A stretch of 64,000 bases of DNA, taken from contig NC_054885.1 in assembly GCF_018320785.1 (NCBI RefSeq), positions 5,592,921 to 5,656,920 of the forward strand, read 5' to 3'. Source of the stretch: Cheilinus undulatus. Lineage: Eukaryota > Chordata > Actinopteri > Labriformes > Labridae. Below the pieces are notes generated by a model. The model made no database searches. It was not told the DNA's origin and saw only the letters and a program-made list of their open reading frames with translations. Below, one piece after another: positions 25,101-40,100 of this stretch. The position numbers were made by a program, and so were the translations under genes. Positions within the stretch are counted from its first letter, which is position 1. Every line of letters begins with the position of its first letter.

Positions 25101-28100
25101 CCCTTTTGTTGTGCAGGAATGTCCTCATCTGCACAAGGGTTGTTATTAGTGCTGCATGGTTTTGTTGCACTGTGCAGTTGCAATTATACTGGACAATACT
25201 AACTGTGTAAAATTTGATATAATGCATAAATGGTATCATGAGTCAACTTGTATAATGATAGTTTTGAGTGTGATCTCTCAACTCAAAAATACAACTATAA
25301 GATAATACAAAACCAGAAGTTTTTACAGTACTACTTTCAAATTAACTTATTTTCCAAAAAAGAAAACTCTTTTTTACAGTGTCACTACTGTAAACTTAAA
25401 GATCTTTCTGCAGGCATTTTTGTTAACCTTTTAGCTACTAAATACAAAAATAATTGCAGCTTTTTTGCAATTATGCAATTGCACCACCTGACATTGTGAT
25501 TGCAGTTAGATGAACTGTGCAGCACCAGTTGTTGTAATACCATAATTTTAACCTAGATGTGATAGCAGTAAAATCCAAACATAATAATAACTGCTTTTGT
25601 TGTACAGCAACAAAAGCAGTTATTGTTAACTGCCTAAATTGTTCAAAAGCATCGACTAAAAGTTCCTGTCCTCTCTATTTCTCTCTCTGCAGCTCATGGC
25701 TTGAGGCTTTGGTACTTCTTATTTCTAGTACTATTAATTGATATTACATTTTAATGATATTTTCTATTTTTAAGATTTGCTTTTGGGACTTTTAAGCCTT
25801 TATTGAAAGAGGTGGGATGGTGGATAGAAACTAAGAAACTGGGATTAGAGAGAGGGAAAGGTAATGCAGGAAAGGAGCCACAGGACTGGCTGAGGTAGGG
25901 CATGTGATATAGAGGTGGAAATGTGAATGGAGCATTATTTGACAAAGTCAGAAGCTGCTGTTTGACAAATTACCCGTTGGAGGAAAAACAAAGCAAATTC
26001 ATGGTATAAATGTATCGTCTTCTAAATTTGATACCCCTGGCTGTCACTTGCAGTGAAGCAACAAATTGCACCAAAATTCTCTTCAGAATCCTCATCAAAA
26101 ATTGCTTCCAGTTTGATACAGTTCACTGACAGCTGGTTTCACATTTCCCAGGCTTCTATACTCTGCATGTATTTTATTTGGCGCTTCAATCTGAAACAGC
26201 TGGAGAATGAAACTCTAAGTAAAGGAGAAAATCACATGGCATTTATTTGACTGGAGATGAAGATCCATGCAATCCACATCTCCTGTCTTTATCCTCAGCT
26301 GGTGAGGCCTTTTCCTCATTACCACAGCGCTGATTTAACAATTAAAAGGGTTACATTTATGCCAGTTTTCTATGAAGTCTTTTGATTTTTTTATTGAATG
26401 CATTTGAATGTGAAGCTGCAAGAGTGTAATGATTAATTGATCTCATTTAAAAGCATAGTCAAACCTGTCCTTGATACACCCAATTATCTTAATTTCTCCA
26501 CAAATGGCTGATTTGATTCTCAATGAGGTCTCACTTTTTAAAAACACTTCCATGCAAGCCTGATTTATTCAGCTGCCTTGTCAAGTGTTTAATCCTCTCA
26601 TCCGGTTTTGAAATTCAACCAGAAAGTCTGACAAAAAGTCCCCAAACCCATCAATGAATTAGTCACTCGTATAGGCTTATTTTCGACCATATTCTGCTTT
26701 GTTTCATTTCCAGCCTGTTTATATTAACTCGGTGCTACTACTCTGTAAGCATACCTAAAAATACATGTTTTATCTTCCTCCCCTCAGTGAGGAGGATGGG
26801 GAGCAGGAGAAGAAGAAGATCTGGTATTACAGCACTAAGGTGCAGCTGGAGGAGCTGATGGAGTGTCTGGATAAGGAGTACTGGGAGATGGACCTCTACA
26901 TCACCCTGCAGGAGATGAAGGAGGAGGTGCAAGCTCACATGGACATCACTGAGGAGCTGACCAACAAAGCCAGAGCAAACAACAAAGCCTACCTCACTGC
27001 TGTCAACGGTACAGGTTTCATTTCTGTCTGAATTCACTGGCATAGAAATACGTCTGCAGTCAGGCAGCTCTTCTTAGGTACTATTTTAGTGCATTCATTT
27101 ATTCATGAACGTTAGACAGTGTGTGATATTAATGCCTATGCCTCAAAAGAAGAAGTCCTTGGTAACCAAAACTGGGTTAAATCTTGTTTTTGATCACCAA
27201 AAATCTGCAGACAAACTCCTGCAAATTGTCTAAAACAGGGGTGTCAAACGCAAGGCCCGGGGGCCAAATCCACCCTGCAAGATCACATGATATTTATATT
27301 ATAACTGGCCCACTGGTAAGAGGTCTGCAGATTCACTCCACAATAAAAATGTAAATTTAACCCTGATGGTTTAAAATATTCTTGTTAAGTCATAGAAAAA
27401 AAGTGTTTTCATTTCATACTTTCAATTTTGCATCTCAGAATTAAGACATAAACTAGGGCTGGGTATTGGGGTATTTTAGTAAAAAATCCTATGATGCTTC
27501 TACATTTAAGAGATTCTAAGAAAAATTAAGTTGGAAACAAAAAATGTTCAAACCAGGCACATTATTCAAAATTTCAGGGCTAGTATTAAAAATGGACCCT
27601 AAACTAGTAGTATTTACATCACTATTTTACCTCCATGTGGCACATCCTGGCTATGGTCTTTTTAGTTCAGTTTGCCTCTGTCTTTGTAATGTTTAAATCC
27701 AAAATGAATCCAAACTCGGCCTCTGCTTTGACTAAGTTTGACATCCCTGGTCTTAGATGTCAAAATATTTTGTCAGCATTTGTGCTGAAACAATGCAAAT
27801 GAATTCTTGTGATTCGGACGGTGAGCTGTAGTTAGCCTGCACTTTCTTTGCCATTATTAATGATGAAAATAGAGCCAATATCAGGCTCCTAGGAGTGCTA
27901 CATTTGCTTCTGTCATATCAAAAAATTATTGATATTGTTTGATTTTTCCCAATAAACTATCAAACCTTAAAATTCAGATTCTGTGACAACCCTGGTAACC
28001 CTGTTTTCTTACTTGTGAGTTCTGCGGGGTTTCACTCTGATAGAATATAGTTCCTCCCATCAGGCAGTGCGGCTCTGACAGTTGACACATGAATGTAAAC

Positions 28101-31100
28101 AGTCGCCTTTTCTTCCTGTTTCAAGCTCTCTTAGACAACAAGAGGCCCCCCCCGTTCCCTCCTCTGAGAGGACAGTTTCTGTGTCTGTTTGACCTGCAGC
28201 TGCAAATATATAACATCTCCTGTGTTTGTCACCAAACTGCCTGATAACACTCCAGACAGACAGCAGGGTTCTGTCTGTGTTTTATAGTTGATGTGTCTCT
28301 GATAGTCCGTCAGAAAGTAGAGGCTGAATCATTATTTTTCAGCTCAGAATGAAACGAGATGTTCTTTAAAGCTGCAGTGCTTCTTTCCTCCATTATCAGA
28401 GGTTTATGGGTGCTGTTGCCATTTTTTTATCTGTTTCAGCCCACTGCTGCAGTTCAGCTCCTCTGGACCGCTCTCTTTTCTTCCTGTGGGCTGCTTTTAA
28501 CACGTCTGTCTTTGAAAACTGGAGTTATGAAACATGGTCCTCCAGAGTATTCAGGCCTTAGAGGGACCAAAATCGGCCCTGTCTTTGGGTCTGTGTGGCT
28601 GCTTTTGAATTTAATGACTTACAATATCCTCACATCTAAAGCAGGTCAAAGCAACTTGGAGACTGCAACGTTCTAATAGCCTGACGTTTCACAACGCTGC
28701 AACCGGTGGAGGCAATATATTGTTTCTAGCTCAAGTTTCTACTTAGCTTTTCATGCCTGTCTTCTACTTTTGGAAAAAAAAGGCAAAATCATAATACATG
28801 AGAAGATCCAGACTTTGGTGCCGTCTGTGGGTGCTTCACCCGAATACCCAGGGGGCTAATGCCAGTTTATGTTGTGTGCTTGATGCCTGAGATATCCCAT
28901 CTTTTGTCAATTTTCTTTAATTTATTCCCAGAGCACTTTCATCATTTACAAGAAATGGTGTCATCTCTAATATATAGTATAAAATACTACTTAGACTGTA
29001 TTTCACCAGGGTATGGCTGACAATAACGCTGCTCTGCTTGACTGTAGCCCTGTCTTTCCCTGACTAACGTACGCCACAGCCCACTATGAAGCCGAAAATC
29101 TTCAGGGACCCAGCAGAGCTGTCATACAACCATTAAACTCAAAGTCTTAACATCCATATTTTTATTTCATAAAAAAAAATACCAATGTGCTTGCAGAATC
29201 ATGCTTAACAGGCTACCATCCTTTTTAATTTTATTCAGGCATCAGCAGTCTCCTTTTCTAATAATCTCTTCTCATTGATTTTGTGACTCCACAAACTCTT
29301 TCCTAGTAACATTAATGTCTCAGAAGGCGTTGATGAATTTTTACTATCTAGCACCACAGTGAAATGTATTACTACGTCTCACCAGTTAATTCAGCACCAG
29401 CTAAACTGAAACACTGGTCTTGTACTGTGACTTTGTGGCTGTGTTTTTTTGTAGTTATGGGTGAGGATTCACGTATTATCAGCATGATATCAGTATTGGC
29501 AGATATTAAAATTCAGCTAATATTTACAACTGTTATATTAGCTGTTTATATTGTCTGAAATCACTGAATACGTTTTTTTTGGTTTTAGTCTAAACCAGTG
29601 TTTTCCAACCATTTTTCTTGGAGCCCCCCCCTACATGTATCTAAGAAAAGCGGAGCTCCCCCGAGGGCCCAAGAGAGGAGAAAAAATGACACACTGCTGC
29701 CAAAAATCGACACAGATTTTAATTGTTTCACCGATAATACCCCAAAAAAGACTTATGCATGCTTTTCCTATCTAAAGACATGTTATAGCAGACAAAGCCA
29801 CACTCTCCCCCTAAGGTCTTTGTCCCCCCCGGTTGTCCTGGACCCAAGGTTGGGAACCAATGGTCTGAACCAGGGGTGTCAAATAGATAATTTCCACCAA
29901 GCGGTGCGGCTCAGTTTAAATACATTTATCACTCAGTTATAGCCATCTATTTCTTAATTAAAGCCAATTAAAGCCTCAGTATTTGAATATTTCTGCCTTG
30001 ATAAATGATGAGATGCTGCAATGGGACAACATAAATACTTAGTCTGAAATTGTCTTTTCTTTTTCCACAACAAATAAAATATTATTTTCTTTTTCATAAT
30101 CACAGTGCTGTCACATCTGAGCAGTTGCACCAATTTAAAGATATGCTTCCTTTTTGTTTGTAGAGCTCATCACAGAGCGTCTGAAGGTTCGGCGGGAAGC
30201 GCAGGAAGCAAAAAGACGAGCAGAGGAGGCGAAGCGAGAGGCAGAAACGACCTCTGCTAAGACGGAGGGGAACGGGGAGGTGCTCGAAAACAAAGAGTCG
30301 AAAAACACAGAGTCTGCAGATGATACTAACTCACAAGGTAAGGGTTACTAAAGAGACTTTTTTTGCGGACAGAATTCAAGTTCCATCCATTTTATTGCAC
30401 ATGTGCTAAGAGAATCAATGGTCTCCAAATATAAAGACTTCAAGTTAAAGTAGTCTTACGGTTGTAGTGACTTCAGCGGTGCTGTTTGGCATGTATATGT
30501 ATGTCTACAGCAGCTGCAGCTCCCCCTGCTGCGGAGGAGAACTCTGTGTCTGACCCAAACCCCAGCTCAGCCAACCAGGACGCATCCTCACCTACAACCG
30601 AGAACACTGAAGCAAACAAAGAAACCCAGCCGGCGCAGTCTGGGACCCTGGAGAGCTCTGGGAGCCCTCTGTTGGGGGGGCAGGGAAAAACAGGTACATG
30701 AAGGACAAGTCCAACCACAACAGCTAAGTTTTCAACAATCCTTAACAATAATGAAAGGGCTAATCCTTTCAATTTTCCTTTTACTGCACATCTTTGTATC
30801 TTCAGTTAACATCTTATCAGACAGAAAAGAGTTTTCTTCATTTAAGTGTTGCAGGTCGTTCTCAGCCTGCTTGAATCTAAATCTGCAGCACTGAGCTCTT
30901 TCTCTGGAAGCTGAATGCTCCTCTGTATCTGTGTGCTGCATTTCTTTCTTGTGTTTTATGTCGTCTCCTGCTTTTCTCTCCTGGTCATAAAAAAGCACGT
31001 TTTTGGCTCAGCAATAGACGGCGTCCCTGGCAGCAGTGAGCACGCCACGTCTGTCACAGTCAGCTCCTTTTTCTCATTCCAATTTGTGCACATTTGGGTG

Positions 31101-34100
31101 GGTTCCTGTTGCTCAGACAAAAGGCTCTCAGCCTGGAAGCTCCACCTGCTACCTCGTCAACAAAGAGCCGCATATATATGCAGGACTTTCCCCTTTGATG
31201 ACTCAAAGACGGAGTTGCTGTCTTTACTTGGCCGGCAGAAAATGCACAGCTTGTTTTGAATTTCTGCAGCCAGGATGGGTCTGGGTTTATAGGACGAAGA
31301 TTTTTTCCCTAAACTCTTTGTGGGTCAGATGCAAATGAGTTTAAAGACCTGGTTTTCCTTTCAACAAAGTCTGATTAAAAGCTTTGTTTTTTTTAGTTTT
31401 TCTTCATGAAATTTGCAGGTGTTAATCAAAGAGTAGCCCTTGTTAATAGCAGTGAATGCAGCCATACTATATAACACAAATGTTAGGTTGATCAAAGTCC
31501 ACAATGCAGCGATAATTAACTCCATAACTGCCAGTCAGATGACATTTGAATGTCTGAAAGCACTTTTAGCTCTTTTTTGGTCCATTATCTCTATGAAAAA
31601 TCTAATAGCATTGACCTCCAGTGTCATCTAACCTTAGCCAAACCCTTCCCAGTGAATGTTTCCTTTTAGATTTACATTACAAGCAGATACTGTTTACAAC
31701 TCGCATTCAAAAAAAGTTGGGACACTGTGTAAAATGTAAATAAAACCAGAATGCAATGATTGTTAAATTGCATAAACTCAAATTTTATTCATAAACGTCA
31801 TATCAGATGTTTAAACTGAGACATTTTACTATGTCATGAAGCTCATTTTGAGTTTGATGGCAGCAAAACATCTCGAAAAAGTAAGGACGGGGCATCAGAA
31901 GGCTGGAAAAGTAAACGGTGTTAATAAAAAACTGCTTTAGGAGCACTTGGCAACCAATAAGATTAACTCTCAATAGGTCAGTAATATGACTGGGTGTAAA
32001 GAGAGCATTTTAGAGATGTAGAGATGGGCAGAGGATATGCAATAAAAGAGTCTAAAAATGTGCAATAATTAAAAAAAAAATGTATCTCGATGTAAAGTTG
32101 CAAAAACTTTTAGTCTCCCACCATCTACAGTCCATAATATCATCAAAAGATTCAGAGAATCTGGAGAAATCGATGACACAAATGACAGTTAAAGCTGTAC
32201 CACGCCAAGAAGAAGCCATGTGTGAACACAATCCAGAAATGTTACTGTCTTCTCTGGGCCAAAGCTCATTTAAAAATGGGCCAAGGCAAAATGGAAAACT
32301 GTTCTGTGGTCAGTCAAAATTTTAATTTGTTTTTGGAAACCAAAGACACCGTGTCCTGTGAACTTAAGAGGAGAGGGAGCATCCAGCTTGTTATCCTGGC
32401 TCAGTTCTAAAGCCTTCACCTCTGATGGTATGGGGTTGCATCAGTGTCTGTGGCGTGGGCAGCTTCCACATCTGGAAAGGAACTATCAGTGCTGAAAAAT
32501 AGAAAGCAACACATGCTTCCATCCACATCCCTTTCTGGCAAGGTTTTGCGATTGTCAGGCGTAACAGTTAATATGAGACTAAATCAGGGTAAAATTATTG
32601 TGAAGAAAACAATACAATCGTCTGGTTGAGCTATGTTAAGAGCTTTTTAATTGCATGATTAAATTCTAGTTAGTTCAACTATACTTATTGAATTATTTGT
32701 TGTTTAGCTTCCATTTTTGATTCAATACATGCCGTGTACAACAGTGATTCAGCTCTATGAATATTTCCCTGTAAAGTTGAACTCAGTTTTTCTTTTTCTG
32801 TTGTTTTTTCAGATGAGGGTGCAAAATCAGAATCCAGTAATGAAGACAAACAGCCTGACAAGTCACAGACACAAACTGCAGATCAGCCACAGCAGCGGTC
32901 GTCTCAAACAGCGAGCAGCAGCAGTAGCAGTCAGGCGTCTGGATCTGGGAACGTCTTGAAGCCTGAACAGCCGGACGTGACCGATCCGTCATCTCGGTCC
33001 TCCTTTACAAGCCAGGATGGGACAGGTAAACATGAGCGGAAGGGACAAAAACATACAACCGTGAATGAAATCAGTCGTTTTAATCATGTGAATGGTGTCT
33101 GCTTTACAGATGAGTATAATGAAAGGATGAAGAATGAAAGAGGAAGAGTGGTAGGTCAAGGATCCAATCATCAAACACCCAGAGGCAGCAAAGAGGTGAG
33201 TGGCGCCCTACAGATTACCACAAACCCCTTTCATGTTGAGTAAACCAGTTTCTTCCAGTCTTTTAGTATAAAAAAGAGGTACCAAAGAACTAATAAAAGA
33301 ACCAATTCTGGATGTTGTGTTCCTTTTACTCTTTCAGTCCTCTCCCGTGCCTTTTGATGGTGAAAATTCACGCCTCAGCTTCCTCAAAAGAGACCTGGTA
33401 GTGAACCTGAACAACCTGTTCAAACTGGGACAGGAAGGTAAATACCGAGTCTACCACAACCAGTTCAGCTCCAACGTTCTGGCCCTGAACAAGCACCAGC
33501 ACCGCGAGGACCACGACAAGAGACGCCACCTCTCCCACAAGTTCAGCCTCACCACTGCCGCTGAGTTTAAGTGGAACGGCTCGATTTATGGCTCCAGGAA
33601 TCTGACCGTCTCTACACTGCGTCTCACCATCATCCAGCTGGAGACGAACGTGCCCGGACCGTTCATGCATCCTAACTGGGCTTCACACAGGTAAGACGCA
33701 AGACTTTATGTGAAACACTTCGACATAGTAAAGAAGAGAAGTATTCACCTCAGACAAACATGCACTAAACCACATAAATGCAGCGCTTTATCTGTTGTGT
33801 TAAACAGCGCCATCTCTGTTTTTTATCATAGAACCAACTGGAATAAAGCGGTGCAAATGTGCAGCAAAGCCAGAGAGTTTGCGTTGGCTTTGGCCATCCT
33901 GGAGTGTGCCATCAAACCCGTGGTCATGCTGCCTGTGTGGAAAGATTCTCTCGGACATACAAGGTAAAGAACGAACAAAACTAGCTACTGGAACATCTGT
34001 TTTCTGCACACTAATGAAATATTCAGATGAAGTTTTGTTTGAGGAGCTTTCCCGGTGTCAGAGCAGGGCTTTTCAGTGCTCTACTTGAAGGCTGAATCTC

Positions 34101-37100
34101 TGTAACATGTTCTGGGTTTGCGCTTCAGGCTGCTTCGTATGACCTCCATGGAGCGGGAGGAGAAAGAGAAGGTGAAGAAACGAGAGAAAAAGCTGGAGGA
34201 TGAGGAGACGCTGCAGCAGGCCACCTGGGTCAAATACACCATCCCCATCAAGCACCAGGTATAACTAGAGCGTCTCTCACTTAGTGTCAGGGCTGGAACG
34301 ATTCCTCGAGTAATTCAAGTAACTCGACAAAAAATCTTGGAGGAAAATTATCTGCCTTGAGGCTTTGTTTAAGTCAGGGGTGTCCAAACTTAGGCCACAT
34401 ACAGAAGTATATGAGGATGTTTGGGCAAATTTGATATCTTCAAGGTGAGGTATAACTACGTTTTTAAAACCAGTATAATGAAGGTTAGGTTTGCTTAGTG
34501 ACTGATTCCTGAATGGCTAGTTCATTCAGGACTAGGGCTGAACGATTTGGGAAAATAACCTAATAGCAATTTTTTTACCTAATATTGCAATTACGATTTA
34601 ATATGCAAGTCTTTCTTAAGTTCCTCGTCTCATGTATTTTCCACCAAAAACAAGCAATAATTCGTTCTATACTATAACTAACACAATATTAGATTAAACT
34701 ATGGCTGGACAATTTAAAACAATATCTAATTGTGATGATTTGAACTCATTGTGCAAATTGGATATAAACTGTTGTATTAAAGGGAGTCATAGTTTTAATA
34801 TAATTCTCGTATTTAACAAGGAAAAACATACAAAAATGAAGAAAACATCATTTTTTTGTACACTATTCTAAAAGTATGCCACTAAAATAATTGCATGATA
34901 TGTAACGCATAATGTCTCTGCTGCAAAAAAAAAAAACGTTTTAACTGGTATTTTGTCACAAATTTCAGGTTAAAGAAATATTGCACCTCCTGCAATTTGA
35001 AAATTGTAGCAGGCAATAGTGCGATTTTATCTCATTTGCGATTAATTGCCAAGCCCTATTCAGGAGGCAGCAAAAACCCAGAGAAGAGCATTGAGTGAGT
35101 CAGAAGTAGAATAAAGGAGGAGCTGGGGTGGAGGAGGGTTGCAAGAGCAGGTTGCAGAGAGAGCAACAGAGCAGTTTGGATAAGGCAACATGAGAGCGAT
35201 TAGCTAAGAGCAGGCTTAAAGAAAATTAGCTGGCCGTCAACCAATGAGGGCAGTGCTTTTTGAGATCTTGTAGCCTACTTCACTTTGTTGGACAGTTTCT
35301 ATTCAAGTGATTTCTTGATTCAACAGATCCGGGGGTTATCAGGCCTGGGTTTGGCCATGAAATTGAACTCAGCATGTGATGAATATGCAAAAAAAAATCA
35401 GGAATCAGAAATGGTGGTGGTGCAGTCCTTAGAAGTTTAAAAAAGAAAATAAGTTTCCCACAGAGAGTAGTGAGACTGCACAGGTGGTTCTTTGCAGATC
35501 TCCAGGATTTATGTACACATAGCCTGCAGGACTCCACCAATTTACTTGACATTTATACAGAGCATTGACAGGCACAAGCACATAGGAATAGGTGTGACAT
35601 GTGACCTCACTGCTAGTTTCATGTGTTTTTCTCTCTAGGTGTGGAAGCAGAAGGGTGAGGAGTACAGAGTGACGGGGTACGGTGGTTGGAGCTGGGTCAG
35701 TAGGACTCGTGTGCCACGTTTTGTCCCAAAGCTTCCAGGGAACACAAATGTAAACTACCGCAAAGAACTCGAGGGTAAGGGCTTATTTAAATAAATCTCA
35801 TCAATATCAGTCTCTTAGTTCTGGCTGTTTCCTCATGCTGTGTTTTCTTTCTAGCAGCTAAACTGAGGAAAGAAAACGCAGCAGCTTGCACAAATACGCA
35901 GGAAAATTCAGAAGAAACAGAGACAACTAAGAACACCTCAGATGAAGACAAAGAAGCAGCTTCTACTACGAGTGCGTCTTCACAGAGCACGACACCGGAG
36001 GAACCTCAGACCGCCATGGATGCTGAAAAATCTACAGGAGAGAAGGAACAGGGAGGGAATGTAGAGGAAACGAGAGGGGAAGAAAAAATGGAGGTGGATC
36101 CCAGCCCAGACACTACTTCTCCCAGTAACGAGAAAGGTAAAGCTGTTGAATATTTTTCCTCTTTTTTTCGCTTGTCTATTTAGGTAGATGTTTGGTTTGC
36201 TTCCTGGTTAAGGCCTTTCTGAGCATCATATCAGATTGCATAATTCTGTTCTCATAATAATCTCATTATTTACATTATCCACTGACCCTTATTTTCCAGA
36301 TAAAGCTGGAAACCCAGATCCTTCCTCTACATCTGTGCAGGCTGCTAGCCAAGAACCAACCCTTAAAGTGGGACAGTCCACAAATGAGGAGACCGCCCCA
36401 GCTAAACCGTACTACGACGTTGTGAATGTCAGTGAGGGCTTCCAGCTGCGGACGGCGTATAAGAAGAAGGTGAAACCCTCCCGGCTGGACGGGCTTTTGG
36501 AGCGCCGGGTGAAGCAGTTCACTCTGGAGGAGAAGCAGAGGCTGGAGAGGATGAAACAGGCAGCGCTTCTGAACAAAATGGCAGCATCAAAGTCAGCGGT
36601 TAAGACCGAAGGATTGACGTCAGGAAAACAGCAGCCCACTGTCACCCCGAGTGTGAAAGAGGAGAAGGAGGAGAATGTCCAGGATGGCGTGGTGAAGAAG
36701 CTGAACTTTGAGGAGGCACAGACGGAGATAAAAGAAGACAACTCAGACAGCAACCACAGCAAACAGACGGAGTTGAATGCTGGGAACGGAGAGGCCTTAA
36801 CTCACCAAGAGATGAATGGAGAAATGCTAACAAGCACTGAGCTAAACAACAAGAGCAACAGTGTACAAGATGGAGTAGACAGCAAAGAAAAAACACAGAA
36901 TTTAAAGAAGCGCACGTTTGAGGAAATTGAGCGAGGTACGGAGAGCGTGGAGGCGGAGCAGAGCAGGAGCAGTCCTCTGCAGGTGAACGGACAAGCCGGG
37001 GTTAGCAACTCTGAAAGCCACGATGGTGTTAAAGAGCCAGTCAAGTCTCTCATGAATGGAAACCTCACACAGAATAATGTACCTGATGAATGTCACCAAC

Positions 37101-40100
37101 CTCCCATGAAAATCCCCAAACTGGAGAACCACGTTTCAGAGCGAGGAGACGATAAGAACGAGGATGGAGTGATGAAGAGCGAGGCTGTGGCGCCTGCTTC
37201 CTGTCTGAATAGCAACACCACAGATAATAACAACAGCAGTGACGATGTGAAGAACTCGGCCACCGCTAACAGCACAGCAGAGTCCCACAATGCACTGCAG
37301 GCTGAAGGGAAGTCTCAAGCAGTAGGTACCACAGTCTCCACTGTTCCTGCTCCCGTCCCTCTAAAGGCCAAACCTGCAGACACCAAGATGGTCACATCTG
37401 GATCGGCGAATAGCACCTCGATGACGATCAGTAAAGAATACTCCACCAGAGACCGAGTCAGCCTCCTCAGGTTCTCCAAAGCTAGGAAGGCACGTTCGGG
37501 AACAGCCCTTCCGTCGTACAGGAAGTTTGTCACCAAGAGCAGCAAGAAGAGCATCTTCATCCTGCCCAATGATGACCTGAAGAGGCTGGCGAGGAGATCG
37601 GGCATCAGAGAGGTGCCGATCTTCAACTACAATGCCAAACCAGCCCCTGATATCTGGCCCTACCCTTCACCTCGACCCACCTTTGGGATCACGTGGAGGT
37701 TCGTCCTTTAACATGTGGACATATAACAGAAATATGTTATGAAGTAGTAGTAATATAATTGTCCCTTCTGTTTAGGTACCGTCTGCAGACTGTGAGGTCT
37801 TTGGCGGGGGTCAGCCTGATGCTGCGGCTGCTGTGGGCGTGTCTGAGGTGGGACGACATGGCTGTGAAGCCGTCTGCTGCTGTGGGGACGACGAGGAAAG
37901 GTAAACCATGCCTCTTCCTTTATTTCCACTTGTCCTGAAATGAGATACATCCCCTTTCTTCTCTGTGGAAGCCTTCTTCCTTTAGTCCAGCTTCCTTTAG
38001 TCCAGCTTGCAAGGTTAACATATTCTAACAGATCTTAAAATAAATCTAGTAGGACTACAGATGCAGAACTATTTTTTATTTTTGTCATAATGCACAGCTT
38101 TCCCCTCCTTAAATCAATCACTTTTCATTCACTTCTGTTGTTCTTAACCCTTAGAGGTCCACGGGTTAGTTTGCTATTTCCCTTTCTTTTCTTTTCTCTT
38201 TTCTTTTCTTTTCTTTTCTTTTCTGCTCTTTTCTTTTCCTTTAATTTCTTTTCTTTTCCATTCCTTTCTTTTCTTTACTTTTCTTTTCATGTTTCTGTTC
38301 TTTTTTCTCTTTCTACAATATAAACCACTCTGAAAATATATACCATGCTCATGTTTACCTTGTCTACCTCAACTTTATGTAATAAAAATGATATGTATTT
38401 TTCATCTGTAATTATCAGCCGATATTAGCTACACAAATGAAGTTTGTGAAGATTCATGTTGGACCAACAGACCTTCATCAGTCTTTCTCTTTGTTCATTC
38501 TTATTCCTTAAACTTTAATGTGTGTTTTAAGGTCTGAAGTTGTGGGTCTTAACTACATTTATATCAATGTCAATACTGGCTAAAAATAAATTTGCAAATA
38601 CAGATATATTGGATATCAGCAATCCTCAATAACTACTGATAAAATAAAACACAGATGCAGCTAATCATCCAAAAGTTGACCCCATAGAGTATATAGTTGC
38701 TTATGTTATACCTTCTTCTGATTATGCTTTTTTGTTTTGCTGCTGTTTTCACCTTCCAAGTTATTTCTTGCATTAACGTCTATGAGGAAAAAGCATTTAA
38801 GAAAGTAATGATGTATGTTTGTCACCACAGAAACCACGGACACAGACATTATCACAACAGAGATTATAAAACGACGAGACGTGGGACCTTACGGCCTCCG
38901 CTCTGAATACTGCATCAGAAAGATCATCTGTCCGATTGGAAACAGAGACACTCCCAAAGGTAACATCAGGATATTCCTCTATTAATAGTTTGACACTAGG
39001 AAGTGTATTTCCTGTTTAAAGATGGTATTTGTGTCAGAATCATGGGTAGGGTTGGTAGGGAATATTTACATCTATTTTCTCTTTTGCGATGAGTAGAAAC
39101 CCCCACTCCACAGAGAAAAGGCCTGCGCTCAAGTGCCCTGAGACCCAAGAAGCCGGAGCCGGCTAAGCTGACCGGGCCTGTTGCCGTGGAGACGTGGGTG
39201 GCTGAGGAGGAGCTGGAGCTGTGGGAGATCAGGGCCTTTGCAGAAAAGTGAGATATGCACTGATTTAACTCAGATTTCTTCACAGCCATCTTTTATACAA
39301 ACATTGAGCCTAACATGTTTTAAATCTTTGATTCCAAGCTGGCTGGTTGTGACCCAAAGCTATTCAGTGAGTTGCAGACGTGTATTTAGTGAAAAGTTTG
39401 TTGCAAATAGTCTATGATGTGCTTTTATTTTGAAGGATATGTCTCCATCTCTTAATGCTAATCACTGATTTAATAAACAAGCTGGAAATAAGAACAAGAG
39501 AAGACAATTGATGCAATTTTGCAAGGCTCCAATGTCTCCAACAAAAGTAGCAGCAGTAACATGTCTTAAATGGCTTTAACTTTACTCCAAGCCAACATTT
39601 CCTCCTTTTTTCCTGTAACAGAGTGGAGAGGGAGAAGTCCCAGGGGATTGATCCCTCTAAGAGCGGCAGCGCCCTGAAGACTGCTGAGGACGTGAAGGCT
39701 CACCTGGAGAATCAGCTGAGACAGGCCAGACTGGCAGCACAGCAGGTAAGAGCAATGACACAGCAGCTTTTTAAATGTCAAAGTAATCTTTATCACCCCT
39801 AGATGGATGTTTGTAGGGCCGACTACAGTGCCCACATCACTTCAAGGCACAGAATGAAGAACAATGCAATCTGGACAAATGAGTGGTGCCCCTATTCAGC
39901 TTTTATTTATGCCTTTAAAGCAATATTTTTGCATGAGTGTACCTCAGAATCTGGTCTCTTCTCTTAACTAGTAAGAAACAATAAGAAATGAAAGGAAAAG
40001 AAAGTCAAAGCTATCTGTATCTATGTTTAAGAAACGTCTGGAAACGCCAAGACCGAGCACACCCGGCTCCACTTTCCCAACAACAACCAGCACCTCCTCG

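Larger units (their letters stand above)
22981..26787 (+). other. bptf intron 2
   Basis: 3.8 kb intron with a hAT-like element (24070-24471) and a tRNA-SINE-like copy (about 25766-25905). The rest shows nothing I can support. Confidence 0.7.
27009..30163 (+). other. bptf intron 3
   Basis: 3.2 kb intron with hAT-like elements at 27236-27749 and 29596-29862 and a further CAGGGGTGTCAAAT fragment starting near 29871. The remainder (about 27750-29590) shows no exon. Confidence 0.7.
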
